DNA from: Aliarcobacter sp.
GTDB lineage: Bacteria; Campylobacterota; Campylobacteria; Campylobacterales; Arcobacteraceae
Direction of reading: 5' to 3'
Length of the DNA stretch: 64,000 bases
NCBI GenBank assembly: GCA_028688995.1
Contig: JAQTXB010000001.1
Span: 294,607-358,606, forward strand
The translations under genes were made by a program, and so were the position numbers. The notes below the pieces were generated by a model. It was not told the origin of the DNA. It did not search any database and saw only the letters and a list, made by a program, of their open reading frames with translations. Below are positions 47,261-54,131 of the stretch, piece after piece. How positions within the stretch are numbered: the stretch's first letter is position 1; each line of letters opens with the position of its first letter.

Positions 47261-48907
47261 ATGAATGCATCAGAATTATTTGTAAAAGCATTAGAAAACG
47301 AAGGTGTTGAATATATTTTTGGAATTCCAGGTGAAGAAAATCTTGATTTTCTTGACGCACTTAGAACTTCAAATATTAAATTGATTCTAACAAGACATGA
47401 GCAAGGTGCTGGATTTATGGCAGCAACTTATGGAAGATTAACAGGAAAAGTTGGAGTTTGTTTATCAACTCTTGGCCCAGGTGCAACAAACTTTGCTACA
47501 AGTGCAGCTTATGCACAACTAGGTGGAATGCCTATGATGATGATCACAGGTCAAAAACCAATCAAAAAATCTAAACAAGGTAGATTCCAAATTATTGATG
47601 TTGTTGGTATGATGAAACCAATGACTAAATATGCAAAACAAGTTGTTAATGGAAATAATATTCCATCAATGGTAAGAGAAGCATTTAAAATTGCAACTAC
47701 TGAAAGACCAGGTGCTGTTCATATTGAATTACCAGAAGATATTGCAGCTGAAGAAGTTGAATTTAATATCTATCCAGTAAAACCATTTAGATACCCAACA
47801 GCTTGTAAAGGTGCCGTAGCAGATGCAATTGAAATGATTCAAAATGCAAAAAGACCATTATTATTAGTTGGTGCAGGTGCAAATAGAACAAGAATTGGAA
47901 CAGCTTTAACTGATTTCGTAAATAAAACTGGTATGCCATTCTTCTCTACTCAAATGGGTAAAGGTGTTATTGATGAAAACCACCCATTATGTTTATCAAC
48001 TGCTGCATTATCAAAAGATGACTTTATTCACTGCGCAATTGAAAGAGCTGATTTAATTATCAATGTTGGACATGATGTTATTGAAAAACCACCATTTTTT
48101 ATGGAAAATACTCCAGATGCAACAAAAGTTATTCATGTTAACTTCTTCCCATCAGAAGTAGATGATACATATTTCCCACAATTAGACGTTGTTGGTGATA
48201 TTGCTGGAAGTATTCAAGAAATGACAGAAGCAATTGCTCCTCAAGCTCATTGGGAGTTTGAATATTATGCAAGAGTTGCTGATGAAGTTAGAACAAGATT
48301 ATCTAAATATTTTGGTGATAATAGATTCCCAATTCTACCTCAAAGAGCAGTTAGAGCTATTAGACAAACTTTAAATCCAGAAGATATTGTAACACTTGAT
48401 AATGGTGTTTATAAAATTTGGTTTGCAAGAAACTATAGATGTGCTCAACCAAATACATTATTATTAGATAACGCATTAGCAACTATGGGTGCTGGACTTC
48501 CATCTGGTATGGCTGCAAAAATGATTAATCCTGAGAAAAAAGTTGTTGCTGTTTGTGGTGATGGTGGATTTATGATGAACTCTCAAGAAATGGAAACAGC
48601 AGTAAGATTAGGTTTAGACTTAACTGTAATTATTTTAAATGATAATGCATACGGAATGATTAAATGGAAACAAACTGGTATGGGATTTGAAACATTTGGT
48701 TTAGATTTAGGAAATCCTGATTTCGTTAAATATGCTGAATCTTATGGTGCAACTGGACATAGACCAACTTCAGTTGAAGAGTTTGAAAAAACTTTAGAAG
48801 CTTGTGTAAATGGTAAAGGTGTACATTTAATTGACTTAGCGGTTGATTACTCTTTAAATCATTCAATTTTAAATGATTTATTAGCAAATAAACAATGTTT
48901 AATATAA
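47261..48907 (+). CDS. Acetolactate synthase-like ThDP enzyme, catabolic AlsS type
   Basis: 548 residues, ThDP-dependent. The catalytic Glu is in TRHEQGAGFMAATYGRLTG (about 47), and the ThDP-Mg motif is GDGGFMMNSQEMETA...LNDNAYGMIKW (about 430-470). The central domain has INVGHDVIEKPPFF and lacks the RFDDR arginine pattern of FAD-containing biosynthetic AHAS, so it resembles FAD-independent catabolic AlsS. No small regulatory subunit follows. It is paired with an aldehyde dehydrogenase 18 nt downstream, which may indicate a decarboxylating or acyl-transfer reaction on a 2-oxo acid giving an aldehyde. Exact substrate not determined. Confidence 0.85.
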   Translation: MNASELFVKALENEGVEYIFGIPGEENLDFLDALRTSNIKLILTRHEQGAGFMAATYGRLTGKVGVCLSTLGPGATNFATSAAYAQLGGMPMMMITGQKPIKKSKQGRFQIIDVVGMMKPMTKYAKQVVNGNNIPSMVREAFKIATTERPGAVHIELPEDIAAEEVEFNIYPVKPFRYPTACKGAVADAIEMIQNAKRPLLLVGAGANRTRIGTALTDFVNKTGMPFFSTQMGKGVIDENHPLCLSTAALSKDDFIHCAIERADLIINVGHDVIEKPPFFMENTPDATKVIHVNFFPSEVDDTYFPQLDVVGDIAGSIQEMTEAIAPQAHWEFEYYARVADEVRTRLSKYFGDNRFPILPQRAVRAIRQTLNPEDIVTLDNGVYKIWFARNYRCAQPNTLLLDNALATMGAGLPSGMAAKMINPEKKVVAVCGDGGFMMNSQEMETAVRLGLDLTVIILNDNAYGMIKWKQTGMGFETFGLDLGNPDFVKYAESYGATGHRPTSVEEFEKTLEACVNGKGVHLIDLAVDYSLNHSILNDLLANKQCLI

Positions 48908-48925
48908 ATATCTGAAAGGTAAAAA

Positions 48926-50317
48926 ATGAGTACAATAGAAGTAACATCACCATTTGACGGAAAAGTTGTTGGATCTGTTCCATTCACAACAGTTGAGCAA
49001 GTTCAACAAGCTATCGACACTGCTTATGAGAGATTCTTAGATGTTGATAACTGGATTCCAAAATACAAAAGAATTGAAATTTTAGAAAACTTGATGAAGA
49101 TTATGTCTTCTCAAGTGGAAGAGTTAACTATTCTTTGTGCAAGTGAAGGTGGAAAACCATATATAGATTCTAAAGTTGAAATTCAAAGAGCTATCAATGG
49201 TGTAAAAATCGCTATTGAGCAAATTGGATTACAAGAAGGTCATGAAATTGCTATGGGTCATACAATAAGTTCTGCAAATAGAATGGCTTATACAATGAAA
49301 GAACCAATTGGTGTTGTTGCTGCTATTTCTGCATTTAATCACCCATTTAACTTAGCAATTCACCAAGTAATTCCTGCAATTGCTGTTGGTTGTCCAGTAA
49401 TCATTAGACCAGCAACTCAAACTCCAATGAGTGCATTAAGACTTATAGAATTATTAAAAGAAGCAGGACTTCCAGAAGGTTGGGCACAAGCTGTTGTTTG
49501 TGATAGACAAGGTGGAGAACTTTTAGTTACAAGTCCAAAAACTGCATTCTTTACATTTATTGGTTCAGGACCTGTTGGTTGGTACTTAAACTCAAAAGCA
49601 AGTGCTGGTACAAGAAGTGCGTTAGAACATGGTGGAGTGGCACCTGTAATTGTTGAGCCAGATGCAGATATTGAAGCAATGATTCCAGACCTTGTAAAAG
49701 GTGGATTCTACCATGCAGGTCAAGTTTGTGTTTCTGTTCAAAGAATTTTTGTACATGAATCAATAGTTGATACAGTTGCTTCAAAAATTGCTGAAAAAGC
49801 TTCAAAATTAGTAGTTGGTAATCAATTAGATCCAAAAACTGAAGTTGGACCATTAATCAACCATAATGAAGTAAATAGAGTTGAAGAGTGGGTTAATGAA
49901 GCAGTTACTAAAGGTGGAAAAATTTTAACTGGTGGAAAAAGAATCGGTGATTCTTGTTTTGAACCAACTGTTATTGTTAATCCAGCTGATGATGCAATTA
50001 TCTCTCAAAAAGAGATTTTTGGACCAGTTGTTTGTGTATATTCATACAAAACTTTTGATGAAGCAATTAAAAGAGCTAATCAATTAGAAGTTTCTTTCCA
50101 AGCAGCAGTATTTACAAAAAATCTTGACACAGCTTTAAAAGCAGTAAAAAGATTAAATGCAACTGCAGTTATGGTAAATGACCATACAGCATTCAGAGTT
50201 GACTGGATGCCATTTGGTGGAGCAAAAACTTCTGGTCTAGGATTAGGTGGAATTCCTGATTCTATGGCAGAAATGCAAAATCAAAAAATGATGGTTATTA
50301 AATCACCTGTTTTATAA
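48926..50317 (+). CDS. Aldehyde dehydrogenase
   Basis: 463 residues, NAD(P)-dependent ALDH superfamily. The active-site Cys is in FYHAGQVCVSVQR (about 269), the general-base Glu in LEHGGVAPVIVE (about 236), the cofactor loop in FIGSGPVGWYL, and the NAFN-like FNHPFNLAIHQVIPA. EIFGPVVCVYSY precedes the C-terminus. Related enzymes oxidise lactaldehyde, succinate semialdehyde or sulfo/phosphono-aldehydes; this one is not assignable. It shares a transcript with the AlsS-like gene, suggesting that it uses the aldehyde that enzyme or a partner makes. Confidence 0.9.
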   Translation: MSTIEVTSPFDGKVVGSVPFTTVEQVQQAIDTAYERFLDVDNWIPKYKRIEILENLMKIMSSQVEELTILCASEGGKPYIDSKVEIQRAINGVKIAIEQIGLQEGHEIAMGHTISSANRMAYTMKEPIGVVAAISAFNHPFNLAIHQVIPAIAVGCPVIIRPATQTPMSALRLIELLKEAGLPEGWAQAVVCDRQGGELLVTSPKTAFFTFIGSGPVGWYLNSKASAGTRSALEHGGVAPVIVEPDADIEAMIPDLVKGGFYHAGQVCVSVQRIFVHESIVDTVASKIAEKASKLVVGNQLDPKTEVGPLINHNEVNRVEEWVNEAVTKGGKILTGGKRIGDSCFEPTVIVNPADDAIISQKEIFGPVVCVYSYKTFDEAIKRANQLEVSFQAAVFTKNLDTALKAVKRLNATAVMVNDHTAFRVDWMPFGGAKTSGLGLGGIPDSMAEMQNQKMMVIKSPVL

Positions 50318-50341
50318 TATTTAAAAAAAACAGTATACTTT

Positions 50342-50374
50342 AAAGCTAAGATGAATTTCATCTTAGCTTTTTTT
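50342..50374 (+). terminator. Strong terminator after the AlsS-ALDH operon
   Basis: AAAGCTAAGATGA and TCATCTTAGCTTT form a perfect 13-bp stem around a 3-nt spacer, followed by a run of T. Confidence 0.92.
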
Positions 50375-50398
50375 ATTTAAAAAAATTGGAGTTTTATT

Positions 50399-51046
50399 AT
50401 GGCTTGGAAAGATATTATAGAAAATGAACAACAAAAACCATATTATGTAAAGTTAAAAGAAGAGATAGATAAAAGATATGAAAATAGTAGAGTTTTCCCA
50501 GAAAAGCAAAATATTTTTAAAGCTTTTTCTCTAACGCCACTAGATAATTTAAAGGTCGTAATTTTAGGACAAGATCCATATCATGGTTTTGGTCAAGCAC
50601 AAGGTTTATCTTTTTCAACTCCTAAAGAGATAAAAAATCCACCTTCAATGGTAAATATTCTAAAAGAGATAAAAGAAGATTTACAAAAAGATTCACTTTG
50701 TCTTGATGGAGATTTAACTTCTTGGGCAAAGGATGGAGTTTTATTGTTAAACACCATCTTAACTGTTGAAGAGTCAAAACCAAAATCTCATCATAATCTA
50801 GGTTGGGAAATATTTACAGACAATATAATCAAATACATAAATGATAATAAAGAAAATATTATCTTTTTACTTTGGGGAACGCCCGCTATTTCAAAATCAA
50901 AATTAATAGATAAAAATAAACATCATATTTTAAGTGCTCCACATCCAAGTCCATTATCATCATATAGAGGTTTTTTTGGTTGTAAACACTTTTCAAAAAC
51001 AAATGAGATATTAAAAAGTTTAGGAAAGAAAGAGATTAACTGGTAA
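50399..51046 (+). CDS. ung: Uracil-DNA glycosylase
   Basis: 215 residues, family 1. The catalytic water-activating Asp is in VVILGQDPYHGFGQAQGLSF (about 60), and the leucine loop/catalytic His is in SAPHPSPLSSYRGFFG. The length matches UDG. It removes uracil from DNA for base-excision repair. Own start ATG after GGAG; it converges with the YgbA gene. Confidence 0.96.
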   Translation: MAWKDIIENEQQKPYYVKLKEEIDKRYENSRVFPEKQNIFKAFSLTPLDNLKVVILGQDPYHGFGQAQGLSFSTPKEIKNPPSMVNILKEIKEDLQKDSLCLDGDLTSWAKDGVLLLNTILTVEESKPKSHHNLGWEIFTDNIIKYINDNKENIIFLLWGTPAISKSKLIDKNKHHILSAPHPSPLSSYRGFFGCKHFSKTNEILKSLGKKEINW

Positions 51047-51049
51047 TAG

Positions 51050-51078
51050 TTAGGAAAATACATTCCTAATTCTATTTT
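51050..51078. terminator. Hairpin between converging ung and ygbA-like genes
   Basis: TTAGGAA and TTCCTAA form a 7-bp stem with a 6-nt loop, followed by TTCTATTTTT on the plus strand. The stem overlaps the 3' end of the minus-strand gene. Confidence 0.45.
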
Positions 51079-51397
51079 TCATTTTTGAAAGGGATAATTT
51101 TACTGCTGAATAAATCATTATTTTTGCAGTATTTTTCCATTCTTGTTTTTCATAGCAGGGAGTAGGGCATTTTCTACATCTAGGTTTTATTTCATGTGAA
51201 CAATTTTGAAGTTTAAAAAAAGAGTAATGAATAGCATTTTGGCATTCATCACATAAATGTAATTCTAAATAAAAAATCTTTGATTGATACTCAAGGGTAG
51301 TTATTTTTATTTTAGAACATTCATGTTTATCTTTACAGTAACATTCAAAAAAATCTTTTAGGGTATTTACTTCTTCTTCAAACTTTTTGTGGGTCAT
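51050..51397 (-). CDS. YgbA_NO (nitrous-oxide-stimulated promoter) family protein
   Basis: 115 residues, cysteine-rich: CYCKDKHECSK, LCDECQNAIHYS, then CSHEIKPRCRKCPTPCY, giving a likely zinc- or iron-sulfur-binding module. The pattern matches the 'nitrous oxide-stimulated promoter' family (YgbA), which in enteric bacteria belongs to the nitric-oxide-responsive regulon and aids recovery from nitrosative stress. It is divergent from an FNR-family regulator, with a perfect FNR-type box between them, so common control by that protein is likely. Confidence 0.85.
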   Translation of the reverse strand: MTHKKFEEEVNTLKDFFECYCKDKHECSKIKITTLEYQSKIFYLELHLCDECQNAIHYSFFKLQNCSHEIKPRCRKCPTPCYEKQEWKNTAKIMIYSAVKLSLSKMKNRIRNVFS

Positions 51398-51482
51398 AAT
51401 ATACTTTCTTCTAAAAATAGGGTAATTTCTATCTTATTTAACTTTACTTTTAATATTTTTACATAAAATACAAAAATAGACC

Positions 51483-51496
51483 TTGATAACAATCAA
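51483..51496. promoter_or_regulatory. FNR/DNR-type box between ygbA-like and FNR-family genes
   Basis: TTGATAACAATCAA, a perfect TTGAT-N4-ATCAA. The centre is 22 nt upstream of the regulator's ATG (close enough to overlap its promoter and give autoregulation) and about 92 nt from the divergent YgbA start, a workable activator distance. Confidence 0.75.
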
Positions 51497-51511
51497 TAAA
51501 AAGAGATAATT

Positions 51512-52159
51512 ATGGAAAAAGATGGATTGGAAGATTTTTATTTTTTTAGTTTTCTAAAAAAAGAAGAATTGATTAGATTAAAAGAGATAAGTGTAAAAAA
51601 ACATTTCAATAAAGGTGAAATACTTTTTTATAAAGGTGATGAAGCAAAATATTTGCATTTATTAATAAAAGGAATAGCAAAACTTTATACCTATGACCAC
51701 AAAGATAATGAAGTAATAATACATAATTTAATTGCACCCTCATTAATAGCAGAAATTGTAAATTATGAAGAGATGAAATTCCCTGCAAATTGTTCATTTG
51801 AAACAAGGTCGGAAGTTTTATTAATAGATTATGAGAAATTTAAAAAAGAGTTTTTATTAAAGCCAGAGATTTCAATGTTTTTTATTAAATCACTAACAAA
51901 AAAGATAAAAGCCCTAGAGAGTTTCATAAATTATAACATCAGTTCTAATAGTATAGAAAAAATAGCAAAATTTTTGTTTGATAACGAATCAATATTAATA
52001 AATTTAAAACAAGTAAAAATCGCCCAAATTCTAAATATTACCCCTGAAACATTTTCAAGGAAACTTGCAAAACTAAAAGATGATAAGATTATACAAAATG
52101 AAAAAGGTTATATAAAAATCTTAGATCATGAAAAATTAAAAGATTATATTAGTAATTAG
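51512..52159 (+). CDS. FNR/CRP-family transcription regulator (DNR/NssR-like, cluster-free)
   Basis: 215 residues. Cyclic-nucleotide-binding-type beta-barrel (about 15-120), dimer helix (about 125-150), and C-terminal helix-turn-helix with KIAQILNITPETFSRKLAKL. The recognition helix contains E-x-x-S-R (ETFSR), the residues with which FNR reads TTGAT, matching the perfect box just upstream. The N-terminus has no cysteine cluster, so it is not an oxygen-sensing 4Fe-4S FNR; DNR/NnrR-type NO sensing is the likely alternative. The gene's last codons are duplicated at 54036-54064, at the far edge of the adjacent repeat island. Confidence 0.9.
   Translation: MEKDGLEDFYFFSFLKKEELIRLKEISVKKHFNKGEILFYKGDEAKYLHLLIKGIAKLYTYDHKDNEVIIHNLIAPSLIAEIVNYEEMKFPANCSFETRSEVLLIDYEKFKKEFLLKPEISMFFIKSLTKKIKALESFINYNISSNSIEKIAKFLFDNESILINLKQVKIAQILNITPETFSRKLAKLKDDKIIQNEKGYIKILDHEKLKDYISN
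52130..52159 (+). repeat. Left direct repeat: 3' end of the FNR-family gene
   Basis: These 30 bases (GAAAAATTAAAAGATTATAT and onward to the stop codon) recur almost exactly at 54036-54064, with one fewer A and a G to A change, in the same codon register (KLKDYISN against KLKDYINN, then stop). The 1.9 kb between the copies is the repeat island. Confidence 0.8.
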
Positions 52160-52272
52160 AATAAATCTAAACTTGCAATATTAAATAAAAATAATCAAAT
52201 GAAATTTCGAGAAGTAAAGAACTGTGACACCATATGTGACATGTTTTCAATATAATTTATTCTAATTCTCCC

Positions 52273-52374
52273 TCGTTCCCAACGTCTTCGTTGGAAATGC
52301 AGATAAAAAAGTAAGATTAATTGAAATAGTATTTTGCTAAAAGTATGCATTCCCAAGCTAGAGCTTGGGAACGA
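52273..52374 (+). repeat. Palindromic repeat element, copy A (102 bp)
   Basis: Begins TCGTTCCCAACG and ends CTTGGGAACGA, so the ends are inverted to each other (TCGTTCCCAA/TTGGGAACGA). Each end is itself a hairpin: TTCCCAACG...CGTTGGAAA at the left and TTCCCAAGCT...AGCTTGGGAA at the right, joined by a conserved A-rich centre (GATAAAAAAGTAAGATTAAT). Copies B, C and a half copy D lie within 1.8 kb. REP/MITE-like, with no transposase. Confidence 0.85.
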
Positions 52375-52577
52375 AACTAAGTAATAGTTTAGATAAATTA
52401 TATAATTTAGATACATCGAAGATGACACCTGAAGGAAAACTAATGTTTGAATATTTGAATTTGAAACTTGTTACTGTACCAGCAGTAGCTACAGAATCAG
52501 AAATAAATTTATTAGATAATTCTAATGAAATAATTAAAAAAGAGACACTGGAATCTCTACAAATGGAGAAAAAATGA
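52375..52577 (+). pseudogene. Truncated C-terminal reading frame, 67 residues, entering from repeat A
   Basis: An open frame emerges from the right end of copy A and continues LSNSLDKLYNLDTSKMTPEG, ending in ESLQMEKK and TGA. It has protein-like composition (balanced charge, no low-complexity runs) but no start codon apart from a TTG inside the repeat hairpin. It reads like the C-terminal tail of a larger protein cut by the repeat. Its stop overlaps the ATG of the next small membrane gene (ATGA). I do not recognise the family. Confidence 0.45.
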
Positions 52578-52696
52578 AATCAGGTGTAGGTCCGTGGATT
52601 TATTTTATAGAAAATATTGAATGGATATTGCCAATTTCAATAGTAGTAGTTTTATTGATATATTATTTTGATAAAAAGAAGAAAGAAGATAATTAA
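52574..52696 (+). CDS. Small single-pass membrane protein, immunity-like position
   Basis: 40 residues with one membrane helix (about 17-33, ILPISIVVVLLIYYF) followed by a lysine-rich cytoplasmic end (DKKKKEDN). The ATG overlaps the stop of the upstream tail by 4 nt, and GGAGAAAAA precedes it. Too short for family assignment. It recurs in type, though not in sequence, behind copies B and C. Confidence 0.5.
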   Translation: MKSGVGPWIYFIENIEWILPISIVVVLLIYYFDKKKKEDN

Positions 52697-52707
52697 TACA
52701 ATTTTCT

Positions 52708-52808
52708 TCGTTCCAAACGTCCTGTTGGGAATGCAGATAAAAAAGTAAGACAAATTGAAATAGTATCTTGCTAAAAGTATGCATTCCCAAGCTAGAGCTT
52801 GGGAACGA
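52708..52808 (+). repeat. Palindromic repeat element, copy B (101 bp)
   Basis: Same element as copy A. The right hairpin (TTCCCAAGCT/AGCTTGGGAA) and centre are almost unchanged; the left hairpin has drifted (TTCCAAACG against TGTTGGGAA), losing some pairing. Confidence 0.85.
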
Positions 52809-52849
52809 AACTAAGTAAAGATGTATGGGAGCAATTTAATGAAAAATAA
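52809..52849 (+). pseudogene. Short C-terminal tail after repeat B
   Basis: Reading out of copy B in the same phase as after copy A gives LSKDVWEQFNEK and a stop. It is only 12 residues, but its TAA is nested in ATGAAAAATAA, so it overlaps the start of the following membrane-protein gene exactly as in the neighbouring cassettes. Confidence 0.35.
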
Positions 52850-53319
52850 GATAATGGGAATTGTTTGTATATATATAATATTTATTTTTATTTATATAGA
52901 TAATAACTCAAATATAGAAATATCATTTAAAGTGTTAATGCTATCAATAATAATTCTTTTGTTGAGTAAAAATGAAAGTAAAAGAATATTTTCTATTTTT
53001 CATTTTCTATTTTCTATTAGATTCTGAAAGTGATAAACATATAACTAATTTTTTATTTATAATTGTATCTTTATTATTTCCTATATATAGCCTTGTTTCA
53101 TTAAATATAATAAGAATAAGCTACAAATATTTTCTTAGATGTAACGGTATATTTTTAGTTGTTGTATTAATATTCTTTTTGAGAAATAGTTTTGGTTTTG
53201 AATCAGGAATTGATAATATGATTTATACCAAATTAGATATATTTTTGTTTATATTAAGTTTAATTCAATTGGTGGTTACTGGATACTTTTTTATTTATGA
53301 AAGAAATGTAAAGGATTAG
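52839..53319 (+). pseudogene. Multi-helix membrane protein, apparently split by a frameshift
   Basis: The first frame (52839-53027, 62 residues, MKNKIMGIVCIYIIFIFIYI) has two membrane helices. A second frame (52972-53319) overlaps it by 56 nt and continues with three or four more helices (ITNFLFIIVSLLFPIYSLV, LRCNGIFLVVVLIFFL, LDIFLFILSLIQLVV). Joined near 53020 they give one protein of about 160 residues with five or six helices. Either one gene broken by a frameshift or two overlapping small genes. It occupies the immunity-like position of cassette B. Confidence 0.5.
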
Positions 53320-53324
53320 TTAAT

Positions 53325-53438
53325 TATTCATATTCTAAAAAATATCCCTCAGAAGCTTCTATTGATGTAATTAAAAAAGAAAGTAATAGGATATTGGAAT
53401 TACTAGAAAAAGATAACTGGATACCAATATGTGAATAG
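53325..53438 (+). pseudogene. Gene fragment between copies B and C
   Basis: One frame without a start codon reads YSKKYPSEASIDVIKKESNR, then LELLEKDNWIPICE and a stop, with clear coding character. It resembles the C-terminus of a soluble protein. After its stop, 53439-53500 shows no gene before repeat copy C. Confidence 0.4.
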
Positions 53439-53500
53439 CTAATTAAACTGTACAATTCAAAAGAGAAAGAGGCAAAGCGTTTTATTATTTTTCGTTTCCC

Positions 53501-53602
53501 TTGTTCTCAACGTCTTAGTTGAGAATACAGATAAAAAAGTAAGATAAATTGAAATAGTATTTTGCTAAAAATATGCATTCCCAAGCTAGAGCTTGGGAAC
53601 GA
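53501..53602 (+). repeat. Palindromic repeat element, copy C (102 bp), with a compensated stem
   Basis: Same element. In the left hairpin the stem reads TTCTCAAC...GTTGAGAA instead of TTCCCAAC...GTTGGGAA: both arms changed together, so pairing is kept. The right hairpin is unchanged. Confidence 0.85.
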
Positions 53603-53672
53603 AACTAAATGGAGCTGGTTAGGATATGGAAATAATAAATTAATGGAAAATGAGAAAAATAATGAGAAATAG
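53603..53672 (+). pseudogene. C-terminal tail after repeat C
   Basis: A frame running out of the repeat reads TKWSWLGYGNNKLMENE and ends NNEK, stop. The TAG lies inside ATGAGAAATAG, overlapping the next gene's start codon. It is in a different phase of the repeat from the tails after A and B, so the junction differs. Confidence 0.4.
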
Positions 53673-53904
53673 TTTATTATCAAAAATTAATAGTACATTT
53701 TTAACTGCTATCATTGCTATATTTATGGGTATTGTAACAATTTTAGACCCTTCTTATACAAAATGGGGAACAGATGAAATATCTAATATTATGATGGGAA
53801 TATTAATTATTGTTGGAGGTTCTATAGTAGCTATTGTTCAAGGTATTTCTATTTATAAAAGTTATAAAAAAGATAAGGAAAATAATAAAAATGACAATTT
53901 TTGA
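53662..53904 (+). CDS. Small two-helix membrane protein, immunity-like position
   Basis: 80 residues from ATG 53662 (MRNSLLSKINSTFLTAIIAI). Two membrane helices (about 14-30 and 45-66, MMGILIIVGGSIVAIVQGI) and a lysine-rich end (YKKDKENNKNDNF). An ATG four codons earlier is in frame, but 53662 overlaps the upstream tail's stop as in the other cassettes. No family recognised. Confidence 0.55.
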   Translation: MRNSLLSKINSTFLTAIIAIFMGIVTILDPSYTKWGTDEISNIMMGILIIVGGSIVAIVQGISIYKSYKKDKENNKNDNF

Positions 53905-53989
53905 AAAGGGCAGTTACAGCTCCATTTTCACCAGTTATGGAAAAAGGGGACTGGCATCTTTTCCTTAATATAAAAAATTCAGATGATTT
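53905..53989 (+). pseudogene. Internal gene fragment before the half repeat
   Basis: A frame with no start reads KRAVTAPFSPVMEKGDWHLF, then LNIKNSDDF, running into repeat copy D. Composition is less AT-rich than its surroundings and clearly protein-like, suggesting a fragment of a foreign gene. Parent family not recognised. Confidence 0.35.
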
Positions 53990-53992
53990 CCC

Positions 53993-54026
53993 TCGTTCCC
54001 AACGTCCTCGTTGGGAATACAGATAA
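53993..54026 (+). repeat. Palindromic repeat element, left half only (copy D)
   Basis: TCGTTCCCAACG-TCCT-CGTTGGGAATAC and GATAA. The left hairpin is perfect (9-bp stem), but the element stops in the centre; the right half is absent, and sequence ending in the duplicated FNR-gene tail follows. Confidence 0.75.
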
Positions 54027-54035
54027 TGAGGCTAC

Positions 54036-54064
54036 GAAAATTAAAAGATTATATTAATAATTAA
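54036..54064 (+). repeat. Right direct repeat: duplicated 3' end of the FNR-family gene
   Basis: GAAAATTAAAAGATTATATT and onward, nearly identical to 52130-52159 and in the same reading register (KLKDYINN, stop). Marks the right boundary of the island. Confidence 0.8.
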
Positions 54065-54131
54065 TTCTCTATTTAAATAATATTTAAAATAATTTATATA
54101 TAATTAATTAAATTATTTTAAAGGAGAATAG

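Noticed and set aside
52199..52255. 18-codon frame beginning MKFREVKNC before repeat A
   Set aside because: Very short, no ribosome-binding site and no partner; cannot be told from chance, though it lies inside the island.
52273..53602. Three evenly repeated units as a possible CRISPR array
   Set aside because: The repeats are about 102 bp with 333-692-bp intervals that contain reading frames, and no cas genes are near; this is not CRISPR spacing or repeat length.
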